A DNA stretch of 64,000 nucleotides from Deltaproteobacteria bacterium. GTDB lineage: Bacteria; Desulfobacterota; WTBG01; CAIYCZ01; CAIRTM01. Positions within the stretch are counted from its first letter, which is position 1; every line of letters begins with the position of its first letter. The notes below the pieces were generated by a model that saw only the letters and a program-made list of their open reading frames with translations, did no database searches and was not told the DNA's origin. This document shows, piece by piece, positions 52,241-61,971 of the stretch. The DNA lies in contig JAJRXD010000081.1 in NCBI GenBank assembly GCA_024276465.1, forward strand, positions 34,658-98,657. Reading direction: 5' to 3'. A program made the position numbers and the translations under genes.

Positions 52241-53632
52241 ATGCGTATTAAAAAGTATACAGGCCTGTTGTTACTGATATTTCTATCCTACACCTCGAAT
52301 CTTTCAGCCCTTGAATCACACCTGCTGAAAAACGGGCTTGAGGTTTTTCTTGAGGAGAACCACCTTGTTCCCCTTGTAAACATCAGGATTACATTCAGAG
52401 CAGGCGCTATTGTGGAAACACCTGAGTTGAACGGGCTGTGCCACCTTTATGAGCACCTGCTTTTCATGGGTAATTCACGCTACAGAAACCAGGGACAGTT
52501 CAAGGCAGCGCTCAAAAGAATGGGGGTTGGCAGCTGGAATGGAGGAACGAGCACGGAATTTGTTACATATTATATTACCATTCCCTCTGACAGGGTTGAG
52601 GATGGCCTGGAATTCTGGGCATATGCTGTGAAATCACCCCTTCTCAGCGAGGATGAGCTTGTAAACGAACGGAAGGTTGTCCACAACGAAATAGCAGGCA
52701 AGCAGAGCGAGCCGGACTATTCTTTGAAAAATGCTGTACGGCACGCACTGTACCCGGACTACTGGTACAGAAGAGACGTGGGGGGTGACCTTGAAATAAT
52801 TGATACTGCCACGGTTGCAAAACTGAAATTTATTAAAAACAATTTTTATGTTCCAAACAATGCAGCCCTTTTTGTGTCCGGTGATATTGATCCTGATTCT
52901 GTTATGCAGGCGGTCGAAAAGAACTATGGAGACTGGGAAAGAGGCCCGGGTTTTCCTGAGCTTCCTCCCCATAAACCCCTGGAAAAAGAGATATGGGTTG
53001 CAGTGGATACATCGCCTTCAAAGGGGCTGGCCAGTGTAAGGTTTATATTCAGGGGGCCTGATGCAGCAGCAGATACGGCATCAACCTATGCAGCTGACCT
53101 GTGGGGGCAGATGGTCAATGACCCTGATGGAAAGTTTAAAAACAACATGTACAGGGCAGTGCCTGAACTGCATGGCGGAACACGCCATATCAGTGCAGGG
53201 TATTTCACGCAGCGGGACGCTGGCTCAAGCAGTTTTGCCTTTACTGTTACGGTGCCAGAGGAGGAGGGCCTGTGGGAGATAATTACCAGGCTGAAAAAGG
53301 CTTTAAAAAAAGAGATTTTCCTGATGAAGGGAAAAGATTATTTTACAGCAGAGGCTGTCCAGTCGGCAAAAACCGAGCTGGAAAACCATGACATTCTTTC
53401 ACGGGAGACCGCAGCAGGATTCATGTCAAACCTTTCTTTCTGGTGGGCTTCAACCTCAACGCAATATTACCTTAACTATCTTGAAACAGTTAAAAAGCTT
53501 ACCATGGATGATGTGCATGCGTTCTTAGAGAAATATCTTGTTGACAAGCCTTTTTTAACATCCATATGGATTAATGAGGATGATGAAAAAATTCAGGGCA
53601 TAGTGAAACGCGTAAAGGAAAAACAGCAATGA
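52241..53632 (+). CDS. M16-family zinc peptidase, catalytic subunit
   Basis: A 463-residue exported metallopeptidase with signal peptide (GLLLLIFLSYTSNLSA) and the inverted zinc motif HLYEH (His68, Glu71, His72) in GLCHLYEHLLFMGNSRY; the third ligand is probably the Glu in VVHNEIAGKQSEPDY about 75 residues later. The C-terminal half is the typical non-catalytic M16 domain (VRFIFRGPDAAADTAS). It overlaps the next gene by 4 bases, and the two probably form the active/inactive pair seen in bacterial M16 systems that cut short peptides or misfolded outer-membrane proteins. Confidence 0.9.
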   Translation: MRIKKYTGLLLLIFLSYTSNLSALESHLLKNGLEVFLEENHLVPLVNIRITFRAGAIVETPELNGLCHLYEHLLFMGNSRYRNQGQFKAALKRMGVGSWNGGTSTEFVTYYITIPSDRVEDGLEFWAYAVKSPLLSEDELVNERKVVHNEIAGKQSEPDYSLKNAVRHALYPDYWYRRDVGGDLEIIDTATVAKLKFIKNNFYVPNNAALFVSGDIDPDSVMQAVEKNYGDWERGPGFPELPPHKPLEKEIWVAVDTSPSKGLASVRFIFRGPDAAADTASTYAADLWGQMVNDPDGKFKNNMYRAVPELHGGTRHISAGYFTQRDAGSSSFAFTVTVPEEEGLWEIITRLKKALKKEIFLMKGKDYFTAEAVQSAKTELENHDILSRETAAGFMSNLSFWWASTSTQYYLNYLETVKKLTMDDVHAFLEKYLVDKPFLTSIWINEDDEKIQGIVKRVKEKQQ

Positions 53633-55071
53633 AAGAGAGAAAATTTGTAATGAAAATGGCTGTATATGTTTCAGTACTGATATTGGCCCTGTTTGCAGGC
53701 TCCTGCTCACGCAACAGTTTTGTAAAAGAAAACCTTAAGACCTTTCATGAATTCAGGCTCAAAAACGGCATCCCGGTTGTTGTAAAAATTGCAAGGCACA
53801 GCAGAACAAAAAGTCTGGTTCTTGTTATTAACGGGGGCAAGGCCCTGGTTCCGGCAGAAAAAGCAGGGCTTGACAAACTCACACAGCAGCTTATGAGAAT
53901 GGAGTCGAAAAAATATTCTGATGTTAAAAGAAGAACAATCCTGAAAAAAACCTCCTCCTCCATAGGAGCAAGCGACGGGCTTGATTATACGCATTATAAT
54001 TTAAAGACCATAGACAAATATTTTAACGAGACCTTTGACCTGTATGCAGACCTGCTTGTAAACCCCTCGTTTCCTGAAAAGCTTTTCAGGGAAACAGTAA
54101 CAAATTTAAAAAACAGATACCGCTCAGATCTGACAGATGGATATGCGAGAGTTTCCCTTGCTCTCAACAGAAGCTTTTTTTCAGGGCACCCGTACTGTTC
54201 ATATCTGTTTAATGTAGAAACGATTGATAATATAACGCTTGAAGATATTAAGGCGTTTTACAGAGAAAATTATGTTGCCTCACGGATGACGCTGTTTGCT
54301 GCGGGGGATTTTGAGATCCATTCCCTTAAAAACAGACTTGACGATGCATTTGGCAGCATTCCACAGGGAACAGGCTTTGATGCTGTTCCTCAAAAATTTG
54401 CCGGCAGCCAGGGTGCACCCCTTATCCTTGATCCTTATGCGGACCTGAAAAAGGAAACATCTTATGTTCGGGCAAATTTTGAAGTAATACCGGTGACACA
54501 CAAAGATTACTGGGCACTTGTCCTGGCATCAAGCATGGTGTCTGAAATCATGACTGATCTGATCAGGACCAAGAACAGCATGGTCTATTCAGTATGGTCA
54601 AATGTGTTCGGAAAAAGGTCAAACTACGCAAGCATATCAGCCTACAGGACAAACAATCCTGAAAAAGTTGTGAATCTTATCAAGGAGTCAATTGATATAG
54701 CAGCAGCCGGGAAATGTGTTTCACCATACAGGGGAAGCGGCAATAATGACGAGTATGTTCCCATTGCAGAAGGCCTGGGTTTTTACAAGACCTCTTTTGC
54801 TACAAACTTCTATACAGGGCTTCAAACCAATGCTTCCATAGCAATGAAAATGGCTGATTCATATATACATTTCAGGGATTATACAAATTATCTGCGGGTA
54901 ATGAGCAAAATCCAGGCTGTTTCAGCAGAAGAGGTTCAAAGGGCAGTGGTCAGATATATTAAGAATTCAGATAAAGTCTGGGCAATTACTGCACATCCTG
55001 ATACAGTCGAGCAGATTAAGAAAGACCACAAAGCCTATGCATCATCATACAGGGTGATAAATCTACGCTGA
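53629..55071 (+). CDS. M16-family peptidase homologue, inactive subunit, lipoprotein
   Basis: A 480-residue M16 homologue. The N terminus has a lipoprotein signal (VLILALFAGSC, lipid Cys at about residue 26), so it is anchored to a membrane. The zinc motif HxxEH is missing: the aligned stretch reads KAGLDKLTQQLMRMES. It keeps the M16 fold landmarks (FRLKNGIPVVVKI, ETFDLYADLLVNPSFP, TLEDIKAFYRENYVASRMTL within this order). It most likely pairs with the catalytic subunit encoded by the overlapping upstream gene. Confidence 0.87.
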   Translation: MKERKFVMKMAVYVSVLILALFAGSCSRNSFVKENLKTFHEFRLKNGIPVVVKIARHSRTKSLVLVINGGKALVPAEKAGLDKLTQQLMRMESKKYSDVKRRTILKKTSSSIGASDGLDYTHYNLKTIDKYFNETFDLYADLLVNPSFPEKLFRETVTNLKNRYRSDLTDGYARVSLALNRSFFSGHPYCSYLFNVETIDNITLEDIKAFYRENYVASRMTLFAAGDFEIHSLKNRLDDAFGSIPQGTGFDAVPQKFAGSQGAPLILDPYADLKKETSYVRANFEVIPVTHKDYWALVLASSMVSEIMTDLIRTKNSMVYSVWSNVFGKRSNYASISAYRTNNPEKVVNLIKESIDIAAAGKCVSPYRGSGNNDEYVPIAEGLGFYKTSFATNFYTGLQTNASIAMKMADSYIHFRDYTNYLRVMSKIQAVSAEEVQRAVVRYIKNSDKVWAITAHPDTVEQIKKDHKAYASSYRVINLR

Positions 55072-55084
55072 AGCAAAAAACTCC

Positions 55085-58000
55085 ATGGCTTTACATTTTT
55101 ATTCAGGCAACAAGCTTGAAAATCTCGTTAACATACTGGCTGATATCCTTAATACTCCCCTGTCATCTCCCCTTTCACAGGATACAATCGTTATCCAAAG
55201 CAGAGCAATGGAGCGCTGGGTATGGGTTGAGCTTGCCCGCATAAACGGTATATGCGCAAACATCCTTTTTTCTTTTCCGAATGCCCTTCTCTATGACATC
55301 CACAAACGTGTTATCCCGGGGCTTCCCGAGGTTTCTCTGTTTGAGCCGGATATTATGGCATGGAAAATCATGAAAATCCTGCCAGCCTGTATTGAAAAAC
55401 CCGGTTTTGAATCACTGCGTTCATATCTGCGTGGAGGATCGGGTTTCAAAGAATTTCAAATTGCAGAACGTATAGCAAATATCTTTGACCAGTATCTTAT
55501 TTTCCGTCCTGAAATGGTGTTTGGATGGGAAAAGGGCAGGGTGCTGTATGGCCACAAGCAGGAAGAACAGTGGCAGGCTGAGCTCTGGAGGATGGTTGTG
55601 TCTGAAACCGGGTGTTCCCACAGGGCGAGGCTGATGGAAACATTTCATGATGTTATGGAACATGATCCAGCAGCTAAAAAAAAGCTGCCCGAACGGATTT
55701 CTGTCTTTGGAATATCGGTTCTGCCCCCCTTTCACATGAATTTTCTTGCCAGCCTTTCAAAACATGTTGAGGTTAACTTTTTCATGATGAACCCCTGCAG
55801 GGAGTTCTGGAGCCACATAATGTCAGACCGGAAGGCATTTAAACTGTCTGAAAAGTATGAAAAAAAGGGTATCCTGTCTGAAGACCTCCATCTTGAAAAG
55901 GGTAACAGCCTGCTTGCATCCCTGGGGGTGTCAGGAGCAGAGTTTTTTAACCTGATAATGGAAGCTGACTGGGACCAGAATGAGCTGTTTGAAGATATTC
56001 AGGGAGAAAGCATGCTGAGCTGTATCCAGGCTGATATCCTGAATCTTTGTGACCGGGGCAATGCCTTGGCAGAAAAAACAGCTCTTTCAGAAAGTGATTT
56101 CTCCATTCAGATTCATTCATGCCACAGCCCCATGCGGGAGATTGAAGTTTTGCATGACAACCTGCTTGCCATGTTTGAAGAAGACCCTGACATTCAGCCT
56201 TCAGACATTTTTGTAATGACCCCAGATATAGACACCTATGCTCCGTTTATCCAGGCAGTTTTCAGCTCCCCGGAAACCAGCGGTCTTAAAATTCCTTTCA
56301 GTATTGCTGACATCCATCTGCTCACGGAAAACAGCCTGTGTAATACATTCCTTTCTGTTATTGATCTTTCCGGGAGCAGGTTTGCCGTATCGCAGGTAAT
56401 GCCTGTTATTGAATCACCTGCTGTTCAGCGAAAATTCAACCTTAATGAAGATGATGTTTCAATAATACAGTCCTGGATAGCAGAAACCCGAATACGCTGG
56501 GGTATTGATGAAAAAACCCGGAAACAGGAGGGCCTTCCAGCTTTCCGGGAAAACACATGGAAGGCCGGGCTGGATAGGCTACTTACAGGATATGCCATGA
56601 CAGGACACAACAAACATCTTTTTAACAATATCCTTCCCTGTGACAATGTTGAGGGAAACATTGCTCTGACACTGGGCAGGTTTGCTGAACTTATAACCAG
56701 GCTTGTTTCAATCAGCAAAACAGTTTCCCAGCCACAAACCCTTAAGGGGTGGTCAAAAATATTTGGCAATGTATTGGAACAGCTTTTTGATCCGGGCCAG
56801 CAGGATGAGACTGACACCAGGATTATGGAAAAAGTCACTGCGCAGATGAGTGTTTTGCAGGAGCTTTCAGGGTTTGAGGGGCTGGTTACGGTTGATGTTA
56901 TAAAGCAGTATTTAAAGAAGGCTTTTGCAAAGCAGGTCAAATCATCCGGCTTTATCACCGGGGGGGTGACATTTTGTGCGCTGCTTCCAATGCGTAGCAT
57001 ACCGTGCAGAGTAGTATGTATGATAGGCATGAATGAAAGCAGCTTCCCCCGCAAATCCCGGGAACCAGGATTTAACCTTATTCCCCAGGACCCCAAACCC
57101 TGTGACCGCTCCCGGCAAAAAGATGACCGGTACCTGTTTCTTGAAACAATTCTTTCTGCAAGGAAAAAACTTTACATAAGCTACACAGGCCAGAACATAA
57201 AAGATAACAGCATCATACCTCCTTCCGTGGCTGTCAGCCAGCTTATTGACTATCTTGAGCAGGGCTTTTACATGACCGGAAAGGAGATTTACAGCCATGT
57301 TGTTACAACACACCCCCTTCAATCTTTCAGCCCGCGGTATTTCAGGCAAAGTTCAGGGCTTTTCAGCTATTCAGAGGAAAACTGCGTGTGTGCCCGGATA
57401 ATGCCGGATATCAGCCGGACAAGTCCCCCTTTTTTCAGCAGGGGGCTTCCGGAACCGGATGACACCTGCAAAGCAGTTGACAGCACTGATCTGAAAAGTT
57501 TTTTTACAAATCCGTCAAAACATCTGCTGCAGGCCCGGATAGGGCTGTACCTGGAACAGGAAGATATTATCTGTGAGGACAGGGAAAATTTTGATGTTTC
57601 CGGGCTGGACCGCTATAAATTTGAGCAGGATGTGATGGAGAAGCATTTTGCAGGATTATCAGCAGAGGCTGTGCACCTGTTTTGCCTGGCCAGTGGAATT
57701 CTTCCCCACGGGACAGTCGGTGCGCAGATATCCAGTAAAACGTTTAATGAGGTTTCCCGTTTCAGGGCAACCCTTTCCAGGTATTTTGCCAGTGAAGGCC
57801 TTGAGCCGGTCTTTTTTGATTTTCCGATTGACATGTTCAGGCTGAAGGGAAAAATTGACAGCATATATCCGGAACATCTTATTAATTACAGGTATGCTGT
57901 AATAAAACCAAAAGACTTTTTAAAAATCTGGCTTGACCATTTATTGTTAAATGCGGCCGGGCCTGGTGGCAGCTATCCAAGAGAAAGCCTTCTGATAGGG

Positions 58001-58363
58001 CTCAGGGAAAAAACCAGGGTGCCTGCTGTATGGAAGTTCAGGCCAGTACAGGACAGCAGGACTGTCCTCAGGAATCTGCTCAATATATACTATGAGGGCT
58101 TGAACAGGCCCATTGCTTTTTTCCCGGGCGCATCTTTTAGATTTGCAGAAGCGGTTATTCTAAAAGGCAAACCAGACAAAGAAGCGCTGAAAAAAGCAGA
58201 AAAGGAACTGTTTGGAAATGATTACAGCTCAGGGGAGATTGATGATCTGTACATGAGTCGATGTCACGGAGAGCTCCACACCCTGAATGATCAGTTTATT
58301 CACTGTTCGCTTGATGTTTTCAGCCCCCTTTTACAGCACTGTGAAGAGGTGAGAGTTTTATGA
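55085..58363 (+). CDS. recC: RecBCD exonuclease, gamma subunit
   Basis: A 1092-residue RecC protein, which recognises Chi and holds RecB and RecD in the enzyme that resects DNA double-strand breaks. The start region has LHFYSGNKLENLVNILADIL and SRAMERWVWVELARINGIC, both typical, with FSFPNALLYDI and a middle block CRVVCMIGMNESSFPRKSRE. Length is close to the family norm. Its stop overlaps the recB start by 4 bases (ATGA). It starts 13 bases after the M16 lipoprotein gene, with a weak ribosome binding site. Confidence 0.94.
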   Translation: MALHFYSGNKLENLVNILADILNTPLSSPLSQDTIVIQSRAMERWVWVELARINGICANILFSFPNALLYDIHKRVIPGLPEVSLFEPDIMAWKIMKILPACIEKPGFESLRSYLRGGSGFKEFQIAERIANIFDQYLIFRPEMVFGWEKGRVLYGHKQEEQWQAELWRMVVSETGCSHRARLMETFHDVMEHDPAAKKKLPERISVFGISVLPPFHMNFLASLSKHVEVNFFMMNPCREFWSHIMSDRKAFKLSEKYEKKGILSEDLHLEKGNSLLASLGVSGAEFFNLIMEADWDQNELFEDIQGESMLSCIQADILNLCDRGNALAEKTALSESDFSIQIHSCHSPMREIEVLHDNLLAMFEEDPDIQPSDIFVMTPDIDTYAPFIQAVFSSPETSGLKIPFSIADIHLLTENSLCNTFLSVIDLSGSRFAVSQVMPVIESPAVQRKFNLNEDDVSIIQSWIAETRIRWGIDEKTRKQEGLPAFRENTWKAGLDRLLTGYAMTGHNKHLFNNILPCDNVEGNIALTLGRFAELITRLVSISKTVSQPQTLKGWSKIFGNVLEQLFDPGQQDETDTRIMEKVTAQMSVLQELSGFEGLVTVDVIKQYLKKAFAKQVKSSGFITGGVTFCALLPMRSIPCRVVCMIGMNESSFPRKSREPGFNLIPQDPKPCDRSRQKDDRYLFLETILSARKKLYISYTGQNIKDNSIIPPSVAVSQLIDYLEQGFYMTGKEIYSHVVTTHPLQSFSPRYFRQSSGLFSYSEENCVCARIMPDISRTSPPFFSRGLPEPDDTCKAVDSTDLKSFFTNPSKHLLQARIGLYLEQEDIICEDRENFDVSGLDRYKFEQDVMEKHFAGLSAEAVHLFCLASGILPHGTVGAQISSKTFNEVSRFRATLSRYFASEGLEPVFFDFPIDMFRLKGKIDSIYPEHLINYRYAVIKPKDFLKIWLDHLLLNAAGPGGSYPRESLLIGLREKTRVPAVWKFRPVQDSRTVLRNLLNIYYEGLNRPIAFFPGASFRFAEAVILKGKPDKEALKKAEKELFGNDYSSGEIDDLYMSRCHGELHTLNDQFIHCSLDVFSPLLQHCEEVRVL

Positions 58364-61300
58364 AAAAAAACAGAGAATTTTCAGCCTTAAACGTCCCGCT
58401 TTCCGGAACGCAGCTTATTGAGGCAAGTGCCGGAACAGGTAAAACTCATACCATTACAGACCTGTTTCTGAGGCTCATCATGGAAAAAGGACTTACTGTA
58501 GACCAGATACTTGTTGTTACGTTTACTGAGGCAGCAACAGAAGAACTGAGGGACAGAATCAGGAAAAAACTCAGACACGCCATAAATATGTTTTCTCCAG
58601 CCAGCAAGTCTGCTGTGGAGGATAACACCATCCGTGAAATATCAAAGACCTGTACTGACCGTCGTGCTGCTGTAGAGCGCCTTCAGCTGGCTGTTTCAAG
58701 TTTTGATGAAGCAGCGATCTTTACCATACATGCCTTTTGCCTTCAGGTTCTGCAGGATCTGGCGTTTGAGACAGCAGTTCCCTTTGACACAGAGCTCATT
58801 ACCAGCCAGGAGCACCTCATTCAGGAAGCAGTTGACGACTTCTGGCGCAGGCATTTTTATCAGGCCTCTGATCTGTTTGTTTCCTGTGCTGTTAACAGCA
58901 GATTCAGCCCTGACATGTTGCTGAGCCTTGCAGTTAGACACATTAACAACCCTTTCCTTAAAATAATTCCCGAATCAAGACCTGCGGATACAAAAGAGCA
59001 TGAAGAGCTGTTTATAGAGTCCTTTGACAGGGTCTCAAGGGCGTGGCCGGGAGTGAAGGAGGAAGTTACAAAGCTTCTAATGACACACAAAAGCCTTAAC
59101 CGGAACAAGTATCGCTCAGCCAGTATACGCAAATGGATCAGCTCTCTTGACAACTATTTGTCTGCAGGCGAGCCCTCTCCTGTGCTGCCTGAGAGGTTTT
59201 CAAAATTTACTCCCGAAGACCTCTCTGATGCTGCAAAAGAGAATAACCCCCCGGAGCATCCTTTTTTCTGTTTATGTGAGGATCTGATGAAAAAGTCCTC
59301 AGATCTGAATAGTCTTTTCCAGCAGAGGCTGATTTTTCTTAAGGCATCTCTTTTTGACCATGTTAAAAAAGAGCTTGAACAGAAAAAATCCGAGCAGAAT
59401 GTTCAGTATTTTGATGATCTTCTTTTAAAAGTTTCCATGGCTCTGCAGGGCCCTGACAGCGAAAAGCTTGCAGAGCAGATCCGCCACAGGTTTAGGGCAG
59501 CGCTGATTGATGAGTTTCAGGATACGGACCCTGTTCAATACGAAATCTTCAGAAGGGTTTTTAAACACAGAGACACCCTGCTCATATTAATCGGAGATCC
59601 AAAACAGGCGATCTACAGCTTTCGCAGCGCAGATCTCTTTACATACATGGAGGCTGCTGGTTCTGTTAAAAAGCCGTTTACTATTGACAAAAACTGGCGC
59701 TCTGAGCCTGAACTCATTAACGCTTTGAATGTTCTTTTTTCTCACCATAAGAACCCGTTTCTATATGACAGAATAAGATACGGCAAAACAGAACCATCCC
59801 GGTCCCCAAAGGAAGAACTTTTAATTGATCAGAAAAAAGAGCCCTTGCTGCACTTCTGGTTTTTACGCGGAGATAAAGCGGCAAACAGGACACCTGGAAA
59901 AAACAGGAGTGATATATCCCTGCTTATTGCAGGGGAGGTTGCAAACGAAGCAGCCCGTCTCCTGAACAAGGCAGCACAAAACAGAGTTCTTATTGGTGAC
60001 CGTGCTCTCCAAACCAGTGACATTGCAGTCCTTGTAAGGACCCATTCTCAGGCCCGGCTTATTCAGCAGGAGCTGACAAGGCGTTCGGTACCGTGCATAC
60101 TTCACAGCACAGGATATGTTTTTAAAAGCGATGAGGCTCTGGATTTGAACCGGATTCTCATTGGGATTTCCAATCCAAACAATGAGCGACTTGTCAGGGC
60201 TGCCCTTACAACCGATATAATGGGTACAACAGGTGAAGAGCTTTTTGAGCTGCTGACAGATGAACGGGAATGGGAAACCAGGCTGATAGCGTTCAGGGGT
60301 TATCATGATATCTGGAACAGGGATGGTTTTTTCAGGATGTTCAGGAAGTTCATGTCAGAAGAACAGGTCAAACAGCGGATTATTTCTCTGCCGCGCGGGG
60401 AAAGGCGCCTGACCAATCTTCTGCATCTTTCAGAAGTTCTTCACAGGCAGTCATCAGAATTTAATCAGGGCATGAGAGGCCTTGTGAAATGGTTTTCAGA
60501 GCAGATCAACCCCGCAGCACCAAACCTTGATGAACATATGCTCAGACTGGAAAGCGATGAAGATGCTGTAAAAATAGTTACTGTCCACAAAAGCAAGGGG
60601 CTTGAGTACCCTGTTGTTTTTTGCCCTTTTGCATGGACAGGACCTGCAGCCGGTGAAGGTGAAACAGTATTTCATGACAGGGACGATAATTTCAGGCTTA
60701 AGCTTGACCTGGGCTCCCCTGCCCATGAACTTCACAGACAATATGCTGAAGAGGAAAGTCTGGCTGAAAACATGCGCCTGCTTTATGTTGCCCTGACCAG
60801 GGCAATAAACAGATGCTATCTTGTCTGGGGGGGGTTAAAGGCAGCTGGCACCTCTGCCCTTTCCTACCTTTTTCATAACCGCAATCCAAAAAACAGCCTG
60901 AACATAGTCAGGGATACTTCAGATTAGTTTGACAGGCTGAGTGATGATGACATTTTAGAAACCATGAAGGAATATGAATCCCTTTCGGGCGGGGCGATCA
61001 CAGTACAGGAGATTTCCAGATCCGAACCAGAACATTACTGCGCGAAGCATGATATGCATACACAGCAGCTGAGCCGAAAAATATTTTCGGGGGTTATTGA
61101 ACCGGCATGGCGTGTGGCAAGTTTTTCAGCTCTTGTATCCGGCCATCTGCATGAGCCGGAAGTTCCTGACAGCGATGAATTTTACACTTGCGATGAAAAT
61201 CCCGGCAGAGAAAATGGGCCGGATGATATTTTTTCATTGCCCTCTGGTGCAAAAGCAGGGACCATGCTCCATGACATCCTGGAGCATCTGGATTTTACAG

Positions 61301-61962
61301 ATCCTGATATCCTGCCAGGGGGGGAGCTTGTCTCAGGCAAGCTCAATGCGTATGGATTTGATGAGAAGTGGCAGCCGGTTGTTTGTACCATGATAAAAAA
61401 TGTGCTTTCGGTTCAACTTGATCCAGATGATGCGGGTTTTACGCTTTCTGAAATTATGCCCGGTGATAAAGTGTCTGAGCTTGGTTTTTATTTTCCTCTG
61501 CGGCTCACATCCATAGAGTTATTACAGAAAATATTTTCCAGGTACAGTGACAGGAGATCTGCAGGATATTTTCCGGAGCTGATCGGAAACCTGAAATTTT
61601 CACCTGTGCAGGGATTTATGAAAGGGTTTATTGACCTTGTTTTTAAGCACAACAACCGATTCTATCTTGTGGACTGGAAGTCAAACCTGCTGGGTACAAG
61701 ACCTGAAGATTACAGGCAGGAAAACCTCTGCACTGTCATGCAGCAGGACTTTTACATGTTGCAGTATCATATATATACACTGGCGCTGCATCAGTATCTT
61801 TCTGTGCGGATTCCGGAATACAGCTATGAAAGAGATTTTGGAGGTGTGTATTATATATTCCTTCGCGGGGTTGACCCCGGGAGAGGGCCACAGTTCGGGA
61901 TTTACAGAGACAGGCCGCAGGAGGCAATGATCAGGGAAATGAAGAGACAGCTGATACAATAA
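58360..61962 (+). pseudogene. recB: RecBCD beta subunit, interrupted by an in-frame TAG
   Basis: A 1200-codon frame with an amber stop at codon 856 (60925-60927). Before it is the complete SF1 helicase: Walker A EASAGTGKT (21-29), AALIDEFQDTDPVQYEIF, AIYSFRSADLFTYM, KIVTVHKSKGLEYPVVF and LLYVALTRAINRCYL. After it, in the same frame from FDRLSDDDILETMKEY, comes the linker and nuclease domain: GTMLHDILEHLDF, then GFMKGFIDLVFKHN and YLVDWKSNLLG with the metal-binding Asp residues. The stop therefore separates helicase from nuclease. A TAG is used as the ordinary stop of the sulfotransferase gene at 36332, so it is not a sense codon throughout. Possible causes are consensus error, nonsense mutation or readthrough. 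Confidence 0.85.
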
Positions 61963-61971
61963 TGATCATAT

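Noticed and set aside
60925..60927. TAG in recB as pyrrolysine, or TAA/TAG reassigned in this organism
   Set aside because: TAG and TAA end many intact genes here (for example 36332 and 46422), and TAA is also involved in other interruptions, so no consistent recoding explains them.
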